Of a stretch of DNA of 64,000 nt, positions 18,744-28,150 are shown one piece after another. Positions within the stretch are counted from its first letter, which is position 1; every line of letters begins with the position of its first letter. The notes under the pieces were generated by a model that was not told where the DNA came from, searched no databases, and was given only the letters and a program-made list of their open reading frames with translations. The stretch comes from Parahaliea mediterranea. Its GTDB lineage: Bacteria; Pseudomonadota; Gammaproteobacteria; Pseudomonadales; Halieaceae. The stretch spans positions 1 through 64,000 of the forward strand of contig NZ_QEWO01000011.1 in the NCBI RefSeq assembly GCF_003402235.1. Reading direction: 5' to 3'. The translations under genes and the position numbers were made by a program.

Positions 18744-20885
18744 TCAGAACCGGGTGGCCAGAGACAGGCCCCACACCCGGGGCTCGTTGGTAAAGCCGGT
18801 CAGGTTGTTGAAGTCGATGGCGCCCTGCACGTTTTCCTCGTCGGTGATGTTGCGGCCGAACAGGGCGATTTCGTAGCCGCCGTCGCGCAGGCGCCAGCCC
18901 AGGCGTACGCCGCCTTCAAACTGATCTTCGGTGCGAAATTCCACTGCATCGTAAAGGAAGATCTGGGTATCGCCCTGGTAGGACCAGTCGGTAAACGCAA
19001 ACAGCTCGGACTCCCGGCCCACCGGCACGCTGTAGGACAGGGTGAAGTTGTAAGTGGTTTCCGGCGCGTTGGGGAAGGGGTTGCCATCCACAAACACCAG
19101 GCCGTTCTCGTCCACCGGGTTGGTGATGGTGCACATGCCGGAGCCGCAGCCACCCACGCGCAGGTCGCCGTCTTCAATCTCGGTGTCGGCATAGGCGGCG
19201 CCGAAGGTCATCTGCAGGTTGTCGGTAACGGCCCATTCCACATCCAGTTCAATGCCCTGGCCTGTGCCCTGCTCGGCGTTCACCAGCTGGATCAGGTTGT
19301 TGGTGCCGCCAACGGCGGTGAACTGCATATCGCTGACTTCGTAATAGAACACCGCCGTGTTCAGGCGCAGGCGATTGTTCATCAGCTCGGCCTTGTAGCC
19401 GAACTCGATGGAGTCGATGGTTTCGGAATCCGCCACCGAGGGCGCGGCGCCAAAGGCCACGTCGCGGCCCTGGATGGTGGGGGCGCGAAAGCCGGTGCCC
19501 ACCTTGGCCCACAGGGTGCTGTTGTCGCTGACGGCGAAGGACAGGGCGACATCACCGCTGACCTGGTCGTCGGACACGCTCACATCGTAGCCGGGGGCGG
19601 TAAAGTCCTTGTCATCGTCGGTGTAGCGGATGCCGGCGGTCAGGGTCCACAGCTCGCCCAGGGCCAGGTCACCCTGGCCGAACACGGCCCAGGTGGTGTT
19701 GTCGTGGTTGACGGTGGTGGGGGGGACAAAGCCCGGGTCGGTCTCTACATCCAGGGTGCCGTCAAAATAGAAGGCGCCGGCCTGCCAGTTAAAGGCGCCA
19801 TCGCTGTTGCTGGACACGCGCAATTCCTGGGTGAACTGCTCCACATCCGCCGAGTCCTGGGTTTCGGAGGGGAAGGGAATAAAGCCCGGGCCGGTGACCA
19901 GGTTGCCGCCGTCGATGTCACCCAGGCTGCGCCCGTCGGCCTCGTCCCAGGAGGTGATGGAGGTCAGTGTCACGGCGCCGATGTCGTAGTCCAGCTTCAG
20001 GTTGGCGCCGCCGTTCTGGTATTGCTGTGGGTTGTTGTCGCCGCCGTCAAAGAACACGGTGTCGCGGTCGTAGTTGTCGTTCAGGTCGTTACTGCCCGGG
20101 TCGAAGATATTGGCGCGGAACACGGCGGCGGTGCCGTCCAGATCGCGGTAGTGGGCGCCAAGCAGGGCAGAGAACTGATCGTTCGGCTCCCACAGCAGGA
20201 AGCCCTTGGCGGCCTTCTCGACAAAACCACCGAGGGCGTCGTCTTCGCCGGTGAAGTCGTTGTCGATGTAGTCCTCGCGGCTCTGGTAGAGCACGGCGAT
20301 GCGCCCGGCCAGGGTGTCGGTCAGGCCGCCGCTCATGGCGCCTTCAAAATTGGTGGTGCCAAGGGTGCCTACATCGACTTTGGCGTGGCCCTCGGGCTCG
20401 TAGGTGGGTTTGTTGGAATCGAACTTGACGATGCCGGCGGTGGTGTTGCGCCCGAACAGTGAGCCCTGGGGCCCGCGCAGCACTTCCACCCGGTCGATGT
20501 CGAACAGGGGGAAGCTCTTGAGCACCACGTTTTCCTTGACCACCTCGTCCATGATCACCGACACCGGCTGGGAGGCGGCGAGGTCGAAATCGATATTGCC
20601 GAGGCCGCGAATATAAAAGCGCGGGGCCACGCGACCGTTGGAGGATTCCACATACAGGCCGGGCACCCGGGCCGACAGGCCGCGGATATCGGCACCGCCT
20701 TCAAACAGCGAGGTAAAGCGCTCGCCGGACAGGGTGGCCACCGACAGGGGCACATCAATCAGGCTCTGTTCCCGCTTCTGGGCGGTTACAATCACTTCTT
20801 CCAGTTGGGCCAGCGCAGGGTTTGCGCTGACGGCAGAGGCCGTGGCGGCAGCAAGGGCCAGATGCACAGGGCTAAAACGTTTCAT
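18744..20885 (-). CDS. TonB-dependent receptor (probable nucleoside uptake)
   Basis: An outer-membrane receptor of 713 residues. A signal peptide covers about 1-26 (MKRFSPVHLALAAATASAVS...ALA), then comes the TonB-box region LEEVIVTAQKREQSLIDVP. The plug domain carries VEVLRGPQGSLFGRNTTAGIV, and the 22-strand barrel ends in LATRF with a terminal Phe. The ATG at 20885 is chosen for its signal peptide and an AGGAG site 8 bases upstream. It is divergent from an exported deaminase and upstream of sugar and nucleoside genes, so a nucleoside or related purine compound is the likely ligand. Sequence alone cannot show the ligand. Confidence 0.88.
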   Translation of the reverse strand: MKRFSPVHLALAAATASAVSANPALAQLEEVIVTAQKREQSLIDVPLSVATLSGERFTSLFEGGADIRGLSARVPGLYVESSNGRVAPRFYIRGLGNIDFDLAASQPVSVIMDEVVKENVVLKSFPLFDIDRVEVLRGPQGSLFGRNTTAGIVKFDSNKPTYEPEGHAKVDVGTLGTTNFEGAMSGGLTDTLAGRIAVLYQSREDYIDNDFTGEDDALGGFVEKAAKGFLLWEPNDQFSALLGAHYRDLDGTAAVFRANIFDPGSNDLNDNYDRDTVFFDGGDNNPQQYQNGGANLKLDYDIGAVTLTSITSWDEADGRSLGDIDGGNLVTGPGFIPFPSETQDSADVEQFTQELRVSSNSDGAFNWQAGAFYFDGTLDVETDPGFVPPTTVNHDNTTWAVFGQGDLALGELWTLTAGIRYTDDDKDFTAPGYDVSVSDDQVSGDVALSFAVSDNSTLWAKVGTGFRAPTIQGRDVAFGAAPSVADSETIDSIEFGYKAELMNNRLRLNTAVFYYEVSDMQFTAVGGTNNLIQLVNAEQGTGQGIELDVEWAVTDNLQMTFGAAYADTEIEDGDLRVGGCGSGMCTITNPVDENGLVFVDGNPFPNAPETTYNFTLSYSVPVGRESELFAFTDWSYQGDTQIFLYDAVEFRTEDQFEGGVRLGWRLRDGGYEIALFGRNITDEENVQGAIDFNNLTGFTNEPRVWGLSLATRF

Positions 20886-21112
20886 GTGGAGTCTCCTACC
20901 AAAGATCACTTGAGTTTGTTCTATGCGGGGCTGTGCAGGGCTCTGGCGACCCCAACTGGTGTTATTGGCACAAGTGTGCAAAATTTACTCTTATCGAAGG
21001 GAACTCGCAGCCCGATTCAGCAAAAGTACCAGAATTGTCGCCCGCTACCGCCGCCAGGCGCTGCCGCGGGCCGCTTGCCGTTTGGCCAATGCATGACAGG
21101 GGGAATGAAAAC

Positions 21113-22555
21113 GTGACACGACTTCACTCGGCGGCTCGCTTTGCGGGCCTGCTGGCCTGTATCGCGCTGCTGCAGGGCGCGGCTGCTGCGCCGGCCCTGG
21201 CCGCGCCGGATCTCATCATCTACGGCGACTACGTCCTCACCATGGACCCGCAGCAGCCCGAGATTCGCGACGGCGCCGTGGTGATTGAGGACGATCGCAT
21301 TGTGGCGCTGGGGCCGCGCAAGGACATCGACGCCCGCTATGTTGCCCCGCGCAGCCTGGGCGGCGCCGGGCGCATTGTCATGCCCGGGCTGATCAACGGC
21401 CACACCCACACCGCCATGACCTTGTTCCGCGGCATGGTAGACGACCTCGATCTGATGACCTGGCTCAACCAGTACGTGTTCCCCATGGAGGGGCGCTTTG
21501 TAACACCGGCATTCATCCGCGCCGGCACCGGCCTTGCCTGCTGGGAGATGATCCAGGGCGGCACCACCACTTTCGTGGATATGTACTTTTACCCCGACGA
21601 CATTGCCGCCGTGGTGCAGGACTGTGGCCTGCGGGCGGTGATCGGTGCGCCGCATATCGACTACCCCAGCCCGGGCTTTAAAGGCTGGGAGGATTCCTTC
21701 GCCGCCGCGGAAGACTTTGTGCGCCGCTGGCAGGGTCGCCACCCGCGCATCACCCCGGCCTTTGCGCCCCACGCGCCCTACACCGTGGTGCCACAGCATC
21801 TGCGCGCCACGGTGGAAAAAGCCGCCGAGCTGCAAGCGCCCATTACCATGCACCTGGCGGAAGCGCCGGCGGAGAGCGCCTTCATTGCCGAGCACTACCA
21901 GAGCACGCCGGTGCAGCATGCCGCCCGGCTCGGCCTGTACGGCCAGCCGCTGATTGCCGCCCACATGGTGCAACTCAACGACGAGGACATTGCCCTGACC
22001 GCCCGGGCCGGCGTTGGCGCCATTCACAACCCCACCTCCAACATGAAGCTGGGGGCGGGCATATCGCCGGTGCCGGCAATGCTGGCGGCGGGGGTGTCGG
22101 TGGGCCTTGGCACCGACGGCGCCGCCAGCAACAACGACCTGGATATGTGGGAGGAAATTCGCATGGCAGCCCTGTTGCACAAGGTGGACAGTGGCGACCC
22201 CACCGCCTTGCCGGCGGCGCAGGCCCTGGCCATGGCCACCCGCCTGGGGGCCGCCGCCATTCACCAGGCCGGTGAGATTGGCCAGCTCAAGGTCGGCATG
22301 CAGGCGGATGTAATTCAGGTGGCAGTGGACAAAACCCGCCACCAGCCCCTGTACGACATCAGCTCCCACCTGGTGTACGTGCTCGATAGCACCGATGTGG
22401 TGTCCACCGTGGTGGCGGGCAGGGTGCTGATGGAAGAGCGGCGGGTGCTGAGCATGGACGAGGCCGTCCTGCGCAAGCAGGTGGCCGAGCGCAGCGTGGA
22501 GATTCGCGCGGCGCTGCTGGAACAGACCGAAAAGACTGAACAGGGGGATAACTGA
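21113..22555 (+). CDS. Exported amidohydrolase, adenosine/guanine/MTA deaminase-like
   Basis: A 480-residue metal-dependent amidohydrolase of the TrzN/SsnA/MtaD branch. Metal ligands are seen in GLINGHTHTAMTLFRG, ITMHLAEAPAESAF, LIAAHMVQLNDEDI and GLGTDGAASNNDLDMW. Family members deaminate purines or nucleosides such as MTA, SAH, adenosine and guanine. A hydrophobic signal peptide (LLACIALLQGAAAAPALA) precedes the catalytic domain, which is unusual because characterised members are cytoplasmic. I start it at GTG 21113, after AGGGGGAA and directly before the signal peptide. The gene is translationally linked (TGATG) to the following DUF985 cupin, also exported. Confidence 0.85.
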   Translation: MTRLHSAARFAGLLACIALLQGAAAAPALAAPDLIIYGDYVLTMDPQQPEIRDGAVVIEDDRIVALGPRKDIDARYVAPRSLGGAGRIVMPGLINGHTHTAMTLFRGMVDDLDLMTWLNQYVFPMEGRFVTPAFIRAGTGLACWEMIQGGTTTFVDMYFYPDDIAAVVQDCGLRAVIGAPHIDYPSPGFKGWEDSFAAAEDFVRRWQGRHPRITPAFAPHAPYTVVPQHLRATVEKAAELQAPITMHLAEAPAESAFIAEHYQSTPVQHAARLGLYGQPLIAAHMVQLNDEDIALTARAGVGAIHNPTSNMKLGAGISPVPAMLAAGVSVGLGTDGAASNNDLDMWEEIRMAALLHKVDSGDPTALPAAQALAMATRLGAAAIHQAGEIGQLKVGMQADVIQVAVDKTRHQPLYDISSHLVYVLDSTDVVSTVVAGRVLMEERRVLSMDEAVLRKQVAERSVEIRAALLEQTEKTEQGDN

Positions 22556-23199
22556 TGGCGCAGGTAGCGAGCGGGGCGCCCGCTGGGCGCGGCGTAAAGT
22601 GCATCGCCGGCTTGCTGATGCTGACGGGCACGCTGCTTGGCGGCAATGCAGCGCTGGCCGGGGCATCTACCGGGGCAGCCACCGAAACAACCACGTCGGG
22701 TTTCACCCTCCCGGATCGGGACACGGTAATCCGCGAGCTGCAACTGGAGAGCCACGTGGAAGGCGGTTATTTTCGCCGCACCTACCAGGCAGATGACCAG
22801 CCGCGCGTGGCAACGCCTGCCGGTGAGCGCTACAGCCTGACCTCCATCCACTACCTGCTGACGGCGGATTCACCCACCGGGCATTGGCACCTGAACCGCT
22901 CGGACATTGTGCACTACTGGCACCTGGGCGCGCCGGTCGAGTATTTCATGATCCACCCGGATGGGCGCCTGGAAACCGCCGTGCTGGGGCCGGATCTGGC
23001 GGCGGGCCAGCGCCTGCAGCTGACCGTCAAGGGCGGGGTGTGGAAGGCGTCGCACCTGAGCGCGGGGGATTACGGCCTGATCTCCGAAGCGGTGTCGCCG
23101 GGCTTTGAGTATGCGGACATGACGCTCGGCGAGCGCGACGTCCTGCTGGCGCGCTTTCCCCAGCACCGGGCATTGATACAGGCCTATACCCGCAAGTGA
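22555..23199 (+). CDS. Exported DUF985 cupin
   Basis: A 214-residue protein with a signal peptide of about 35 residues (IAGLLMLTGTLLGGNAALA), then a single DUF985 cupin domain. The domain has ELQLESHVEGGYFRRTY, SLTSIHYLLTADSPTGHWHLNRSDIVHYWHLG, and GVWKASHLSAGDYGLISEAVSPGFEYAD. The His and Glu pattern of the barrel could bind metal. DUF985 proteins are usually cytoplasmic and their reaction is not settled. This start overlaps the stop of the deaminase (TGATG), so both are made together. I infer a role in processing the deaminase product or substrate in the periplasm. Confidence 0.78.
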   Translation: MAQVASGAPAGRGVKCIAGLLMLTGTLLGGNAALAGASTGAATETTTSGFTLPDRDTVIRELQLESHVEGGYFRRTYQADDQPRVATPAGERYSLTSIHYLLTADSPTGHWHLNRSDIVHYWHLGAPVEYFMIHPDGRLETAVLGPDLAAGQRLQLTVKGGVWKASHLSAGDYGLISEAVSPGFEYADMTLGERDVLLARFPQHRALIQAYTRK

Positions 23200-23248
23200 T
23201 GTCGCCGGCCGGGTTGCGGCTTGGGCGCGGTGATCGAACCCGCGAGCC

Positions 23249-23830
23249 CTAGCGCTTCTGCAATTCGGCCATTTTGTCGATCATCTGCTCGGACATAAAA
23301 CCCAGCTCGGGCTTGTGCGCGCGCAGCTCGTCAATGCTCAAACCGTCCAGTTCGTGGGGGAAGACCAGCCACTCGTCGGTCTGGTGCACAAAGTAGTCGG
23401 GAATGCGCCCGGTCTTGTTGCGCCCGGGCTTGAAGTAGGGGGTGGCAATGCGGATTTCCGGCGTGTTCTTCTTGCAGGCCGCTTCCAGGTCCTTGATGGT
23501 CTGGTCGATGGACAGGCCGGAGTCGTGCACGTCATCCACAATCAGCAGGGAATCCTCCGACTCCAGGCGCTTGATCAGGTAGTTGAGCCCGTGCACCTGT
23601 ACGTGCCGGCTGCGCTGGTCGATGCCGGTGTAGGACGAGGTGCGGATGGCGATATGGTCCGAATCCACCTTCAGCACATGCAGCAGCTCCTGCACGGCAA
23701 TGCCCACCGGCGCGCCGCCGCGCCACACCCCGACAATGTAATTGGGCCGGTAGCCGCTTTCGTAAACCTGCCAGGCCAGGCGGAAGGAGTCTTCCAGCAA
23801 CTGCTGGGCGCTGATGTAATGCTTGTCCAT
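23249..23830 (-). CDS. Purine-type phosphoribosyltransferase (hypoxanthine/xanthine-like)
   Basis: A type I phosphoribosyltransferase of 193 residues. The PRPP-binding loop is LLIVDDVHDSGLSID (normally VDDxxxTG, here with Ser at the Thr position). The N-terminal YIVGVWRGGAPVGIAV holds the PPi loop. The C-terminal WLVFPHELDG resembles the hood of hypoxanthine/xanthine PRTases. It would convert a free purine base plus PRPP to the nucleotide in the cytoplasm. The ATG at 23830 has GGAG 7 bases upstream. It is divergent from the purine permease, so uptake and salvage of bases sit side by side. Confidence 0.82.
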   Translation of the reverse strand: MDKHYISAQQLLEDSFRLAWQVYESGYRPNYIVGVWRGGAPVGIAVQELLHVLKVDSDHIAIRTSSYTGIDQRSRHVQVHGLNYLIKRLESEDSLLIVDDVHDSGLSIDQTIKDLEAACKKNTPEIRIATPYFKPGRNKTGRIPDYFVHQTDEWLVFPHELDGLSIDELRAHKPELGFMSEQMIDKMAELQKR

Positions 23831-24075
23831 GGCGGGCTCCGGGAGTGACTTGTTGCGAAAATCCGGGCGCTGATAATGGCCCTGGATTCAGGGCGAGAGG
23901 TTAGCACAGGCCCGCCGGCTATGGTGCCCCGGGGGCTGATTCCGTACACTCGCCGGACGCGGCCCTGTGCCGCGGCGCAATAGCAAGAAGGCAGCAAGAA
24001 GGCACTAAAACAGCAGCGACCGCGCCACCACAGGCCGGCAACCGTTCAGCCAATAAACAGGGGAACACACAGCGC

Positions 24076-25386
24076 ATGGAGAACTCTGACCAGAGCCTGC
24101 TCGGCCGTTATTTCAGGCTGTCGGAGCACAACACCAGCGTGCGCAGCGAGCTGATTGCCGGCGCCACCACCTTTGTCACCATGGCCTACATCATCTTCGT
24201 CAATCCGCAGATGATGGCCTCTGCCGGCATGGACCCCAGCGCCAGCTTTGTTGCCACCTGCCTAGCCTCTGCCCTGGCCTGCTACATCATGGGGTTTTAT
24301 GCCAACTGGCCGGTGGGGCTGGCGCCGGGCATGGGCTTGAACGCCTTCTTCACCTACACCGTGGTGGCCGACATGGGCTACAGCTGGCAGGTGGCGCTGG
24401 GGGCGGTGTTCCTGGCCGGCATTCTGTTTGTGATCATGAGCGTGACCCGCATCCGGCGCTGGATGCTGGACAGCATCCCGCTGGATTTGCGGGTGGCGAT
24501 GGGGGCCGGTGTGGGCCTGTTCGTTGGCTTCATCGGCCTCAAGAGCGGCGGTATTATCGTCGCTTCCGAGGCCACCTTCCTGACCCTGGGTGACCTGACC
24601 CAGCCCGGCCCGGCCCTGGCCTGCCTGGGCTTTCTGCTGATTGCCATCCTCTCCATTCGCCAGGTGCACGGGGCCATCATCCTCGGCATTCTGGCCATTA
24701 CCCTGATTGGCCTGCTGACCGGGCAGGTACAGTACACCGGCCTGGTGGCTGCGCCGCCAAGCATCGCCCCCACCTTTATGCAACTGGACGTGGTGGGTGC
24801 CCTGGACGTGGCCATGACCAGCGTGATCATCGCCTTTCTGTTTGTGAACCTGTTCGATACCGCCGGCACCCTGCTGGGGGTGGCCAGTCGCGCCAACCTG
24901 GTGGACGCACAGGGCAACATCGAGAACATGGACCGGGCCCTGAAGGCCGACAGCACCTCCAGCGTGCTGGGCGCCTTCCTCGGCTGCGCGCCGGTCACCA
25001 GCTACGTGGAGAGCGCCGCCGGGGTGGCCGCCGGTGGCCGCACCGGCCTGACCGCGGTGACCGTGGGCACCCTGTTTCTGGCGGCGATCTTCTTCGCACC
25101 GCTGGCGGGCATGGTGCCGGCCTTTGCCACCGCTGGCGCTCTGATCTACGTTGCCATGCTCATGCTCACCGGCATGCAAGGCCTGGAGTGGCAGGACAGC
25201 ACCGAGGTGGTGCCGGCGCTGATCACCATTGTCATGATCCCCCTGTCGTTCTCCATCGCCAACGGCATTGCCGTGGGCTTCATCAGCTACTTGGCGATCA
25301 AGCTGTGCGCCGGCCGGCGCCAGGACATTTCCCCCGGGGCCTGGTTTCTGGCGGCCATCTTCCTCGCCAAATTCGCCTTCATGTAG
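24076..25386 (+). CDS. NCS2/AzgA-type purine base permease
   Basis: An inner-membrane proton symporter of 436 residues with 12-14 helices. The start region RYFRLSEHNTSVRSELIAGATTFVTMAYIIFVNPQ is the AzgA (hypoxanthine/guanine/adenine) signature. FDTAGTLLGVASRANLVD and SSVLGAFLGCAPVTSYVESAAGVAAGGRTGLTAV contain the substrate-site residues of the family. It follows a roughly 245-base spacer shared with the divergent PRTase gene. A GGGGAA sequence precedes the ATG. No terminator with a T run follows. A GC hairpin at 25400-25419 could serve. Confidence 0.9.
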   Translation: MENSDQSLLGRYFRLSEHNTSVRSELIAGATTFVTMAYIIFVNPQMMASAGMDPSASFVATCLASALACYIMGFYANWPVGLAPGMGLNAFFTYTVVADMGYSWQVALGAVFLAGILFVIMSVTRIRRWMLDSIPLDLRVAMGAGVGLFVGFIGLKSGGIIVASEATFLTLGDLTQPGPALACLGFLLIAILSIRQVHGAIILGILAITLIGLLTGQVQYTGLVAAPPSIAPTFMQLDVVGALDVAMTSVIIAFLFVNLFDTAGTLLGVASRANLVDAQGNIENMDRALKADSTSSVLGAFLGCAPVTSYVESAAGVAAGGRTGLTAVTVGTLFLAAIFFAPLAGMVPAFATAGALIYVAMLMLTGMQGLEWQDSTEVVPALITIVMIPLSFSIANGIAVGFISYLAIKLCAGRRQDISPGAWFLAAIFLAKFAFM

Positions 25387-25443
25387 GCACCGCTTGCCGG
25401 CGCCCGCCTTGCCGGGCGCGTGCCATGGCGGGCTGGCCTCGGG

Positions 25444-25449
25444 TATAAT
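25444..25449 (+). promoter_or_regulatory. -10 box TATAAT of pepD
   Basis: A perfect TATAAT lies only 22 bases before the pepD ATG, so the leader would be about 16 bases. The GGAGG site falls inside it (25463-25467). No good -35 is visible at the right distance (TGCCAT at 25421-25426). The contrast with the GC-rich flanks supports it. Confidence 0.55.
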
Positions 25450-25471
25450 CCCGCCCCCTTTTGGAGGCCCC

Positions 25472-26917
25472 ATGAAACCCGCGCACTATCCAACCGCTCC
25501 CGCCCACATCTGGGCGCATTTTTACCAGTTCACGCAAATTCCCCGCCCGTCCAAGGCGGAGGCCGCCGTGCGCCAGTACGTGATTGACCAGGCCGAGGCG
25601 GCCGGCTGCTCGTGGAAGACAGACACTGTGGGCAACCTGGTGGTGTACGTGCCGGGCAGCGCCGGCCGCGAGGGTGAAGAGGCGGTGATCATCCAGAACC
25701 ACCTGGACATGGTGACGGTAAAAACCGAGGACAAGGCGCACGACTTCCACCGCGACCCGCTGGATTTGCAGGTGGTGGACGGCTGGCTCAGGGCCGACCG
25801 CACCACACTGGGGGCAGACAACGGCATCGGCTGTGCCGCGGCCCTGGCGGTGCTCACCGACGACAGCGTGTCGCACCCGCCCCTGGAACTGCTGTTCACC
25901 GTGGACGAGGAAACCGGCCTTGGTGGCGCCCTGGAACTGGACGCCAGCCTGCTGTCGGGCAAGCGCATGCTGAACCTGGACACCGAGGACTGGAACGAAC
26001 TCTATATCGGCTGCGCCGGTGGCCACAGCCACACCTTCCGCCGCCAGTACCGCGCCGTCGAGGCCGGCGATCAGGGGCGGGTGCATTTTCACCTCAACCT
26101 GAAGGGGCTGTCCGGCGGCCACTCCGGCATCCAGATTCACGAGCAGCTGGGCAACGCCATCAAACTGCTGGTGGACTTCCTGCAGGGCGTGGACGGCGTG
26201 CAACTGGCGCGCCTCAAGGCCGGTGTGGCCCACAACGTGATTCCCCGGGAAGGGGACGCCTGGTTTGCCTGTGATGCGGCGGCCGTGGAGACCGTCAAGG
26301 CGCGCCTGGCGACCCTGCTTGGCCACTGGCGCGGCTACCTGCCGCCGGCGGACGAGGGCCTGGTGGCCACGTTGGCTGAGTGTGCCCCCGAGGCCCTGCT
26401 GAGCCGCGAAGACAGCACGGCCCTGCTGGATGTGCTGGCGGCCTTTCCCCACGGTGCCCAGTCCTACAACCTCGCCCAGCCGGCGGATCTGGTGGATCTC
26501 AGCATCAACCTGGCGCGCTGTGAATTGCAGGGCGGCGCACTGTTCATTGAATCCAGCCTGCGTTTTTTCAATGCCGAACAGAGCCTGCCCCTGCGGCGGC
26601 AGATGGCTTCGCTGGCGCGCCTGGCCGGCCTGACGCTGACCGACGAGGGCGGCTACCCCGGTTGGCAGCCGGATTTTGACAGCCCCCTGCTGGCCAGGGG
26701 CAAAGCCCTGCACGAACGGCTGTTTGGCGTGGTGCCCGCCGTCAAGGCCATTCACGCCGGCCTGGAATGCGGCATTCTCAAGAGCAAAAAGGCCGATGTG
26801 GACATCCTGTCCTTTGGCCCCACCATTCGCGGTGCCCACTCGCCCACCGAGCGGCTGCAGATCGACACCGTGCCCCCCTTCTGGCAACTGCTGACCACCC
26901 TGCTGGCAGAGATGTAA
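25472..26917 (+). CDS. pepD: Aminoacyl-histidine dipeptidase PepD (M20C)
   Basis: A cytosolic zinc dipeptidase of 481 residues (E. coli PepD has 485) that cleaves Xaa-His dipeptides. Metal-site segments are IIQNHLDMV, TLGADNGIG, VDEETGLGG, NLDTEDW and IHAGLECGIL, which together supply the His, Asp and Glu ligands. The lid/dimerisation domain lies between LKGLSGGHSGIQIHEQLGNA and the second catalytic part. The ATG at 25472 follows GGAGG by 4 bases and begins the family match. An aminotransferase gene follows after 21 bases, suggesting joint use of peptide-derived amino acids. Confidence 0.93.
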   Translation: MKPAHYPTAPAHIWAHFYQFTQIPRPSKAEAAVRQYVIDQAEAAGCSWKTDTVGNLVVYVPGSAGREGEEAVIIQNHLDMVTVKTEDKAHDFHRDPLDLQVVDGWLRADRTTLGADNGIGCAAALAVLTDDSVSHPPLELLFTVDEETGLGGALELDASLLSGKRMLNLDTEDWNELYIGCAGGHSHTFRRQYRAVEAGDQGRVHFHLNLKGLSGGHSGIQIHEQLGNAIKLLVDFLQGVDGVQLARLKAGVAHNVIPREGDAWFACDAAAVETVKARLATLLGHWRGYLPPADEGLVATLAECAPEALLSREDSTALLDVLAAFPHGAQSYNLAQPADLVDLSINLARCELQGGALFIESSLRFFNAEQSLPLRRQMASLARLAGLTLTDEGGYPGWQPDFDSPLLARGKALHERLFGVVPAVKAIHAGLECGILKSKKADVDILSFGPTIRGAHSPTERLQIDTVPPFWQLLTTLLAEM

Positions 26918-26938
26918 GCCCCTAACCGGAGACCGACC

Positions 26939-28132
26939 ATGCTGGACCAACTGCCCCTGCTGCCCGCCGACCCCATTCTGGGGCTGGCCGCTGCCGCCCG
27001 CGCCGACGACAACCCGAACAAAGTGGACCTCACTGTTGGCATTTACATGGATGAACAGGGCCTGTGCCCGGTTTTTGATGCGGTGCAGCAGGCCCAGCGC
27101 GCCCTGGTGGAGGCCGAGACAACCAAGGCCTATATGCCGGCGGCCGGCGATGGCGCCTTTAACACCGGCATCCAGAAGCTGGTGTTTGGCGACGACAGCG
27201 CGCCCCTGCTGGCCGGACGTATCAGCAGCATCCAGACCCCGGGGGGCTGCGGCGCCCTGCGCATTGGCGCCGAAGTGATTGCCGCCGCCGCGCCGGGGGC
27301 CAAGGTGTGGGTATCCGACCCCACCTGGCCGGTGCACATTCCCCTGCTGGGCAGCGTGGGCCTTAAATTCGAGAACTACCGCTACTACGAGCCCGACAGC
27401 CACGGGGTGAACTTCGACGGCATGGTTGAAGACCTGAAACAGGCCGGGGCCGGCGACGTGGTGCTGCTGCACGGCTGCTGCCACAACCCCTGCGGCGCCG
27501 ACCTGACGCTGGAACAGTGGGGCGTGGTTGCCGACATGGCCGAGCAGCAGGGCTTTTTGCCCTTTATTGACATTGCCTACCAGGGCCTGGGTGACGGCCT
27601 TGACGCGGATGCCGCCGGCCTGCGCCTGCTGGCATCGCGCCTGCCGGAGCTGATCGTGGCCGCCTCCTGCTCCAAAAACCTGGGCCTGTACCGGGAGCGC
27701 ACCGGGGCCACCCTGTTTTTGTGCCGCAACGCCGATTCCGCCGCCGCCCTGCAGAGCCAGGCCCAGGTGGCGGCCCGGCGCGTGTATTCCATGCCGCCGG
27801 CCCACGGCGCCATTATCGCCGGGCGGGTATTGTCAGACGCCGCCCTGCGCGCCAACTGGGAGGCGGAGCTGCGCGGCATGTGTGAGCGCATCAACGGCCT
27901 GCGCAGCCAGATTCGCAGCAAGCTCGAGGCCGCCGCGGATCGCGACTTCAGCTTTATCGAGCGCGAAAAGGGCATGTTCTCCTTCCTCGGCCTCAGCAAG
28001 GAACAGGCCCACAAGCTGCGCAACGAGCACAGTGTGTATATGCTGGACTCTTCACGCATCAACGTGGCGGGAGTCAATGCGCGCAATATCGATGCCCTGG
28101 CGGCGGCCGTGGGGCAGGTGGTCAAAGGCTAG
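26939..28132 (+). CDS. Aromatic/aspartate aminotransferase (class I)
   Basis: A 397-residue AspC/TyrB-type aminotransferase that exchanges amino groups between aspartate or aromatic amino acids and 2-oxoglutarate. Motifs include KVDLTVGIYMDEQG, the cofactor regions VWVSDPTWPVH and HGCCHNPCGADLT, IDIAYQGLGDGL, and the PLP lysine in ASCSKNLGLYRERTGA. SRINVAGVN holds the substrate-carboxylate arginine. The Gly/Ile pattern does not distinguish TyrB from AspC, so I leave the symbol empty. It follows pepD closely and is followed 18 bases later by a membrane protein gene. Confidence 0.9.
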   Translation: MLDQLPLLPADPILGLAAAARADDNPNKVDLTVGIYMDEQGLCPVFDAVQQAQRALVEAETTKAYMPAAGDGAFNTGIQKLVFGDDSAPLLAGRISSIQTPGGCGALRIGAEVIAAAAPGAKVWVSDPTWPVHIPLLGSVGLKFENYRYYEPDSHGVNFDGMVEDLKQAGAGDVVLLHGCCHNPCGADLTLEQWGVVADMAEQQGFLPFIDIAYQGLGDGLDADAAGLRLLASRLPELIVAASCSKNLGLYRERTGATLFLCRNADSAAALQSQAQVAARRVYSMPPAHGAIIAGRVLSDAALRANWEAELRGMCERINGLRSQIRSKLEAAADRDFSFIEREKGMFSFLGLSKEQAHKLRNEHSVYMLDSSRINVAGVNARNIDALAAAVGQVVKG

Positions 28133-28150
28133 GCAGCGGCGGGCCCTGGC

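Noticed and set aside
25400-25419. Rho-independent terminator after the purine permease
   Set aside because: GCGCCCG/CGGGCGC forms a good stem but no T run follows, so it is mentioned only with the neighbouring genes.
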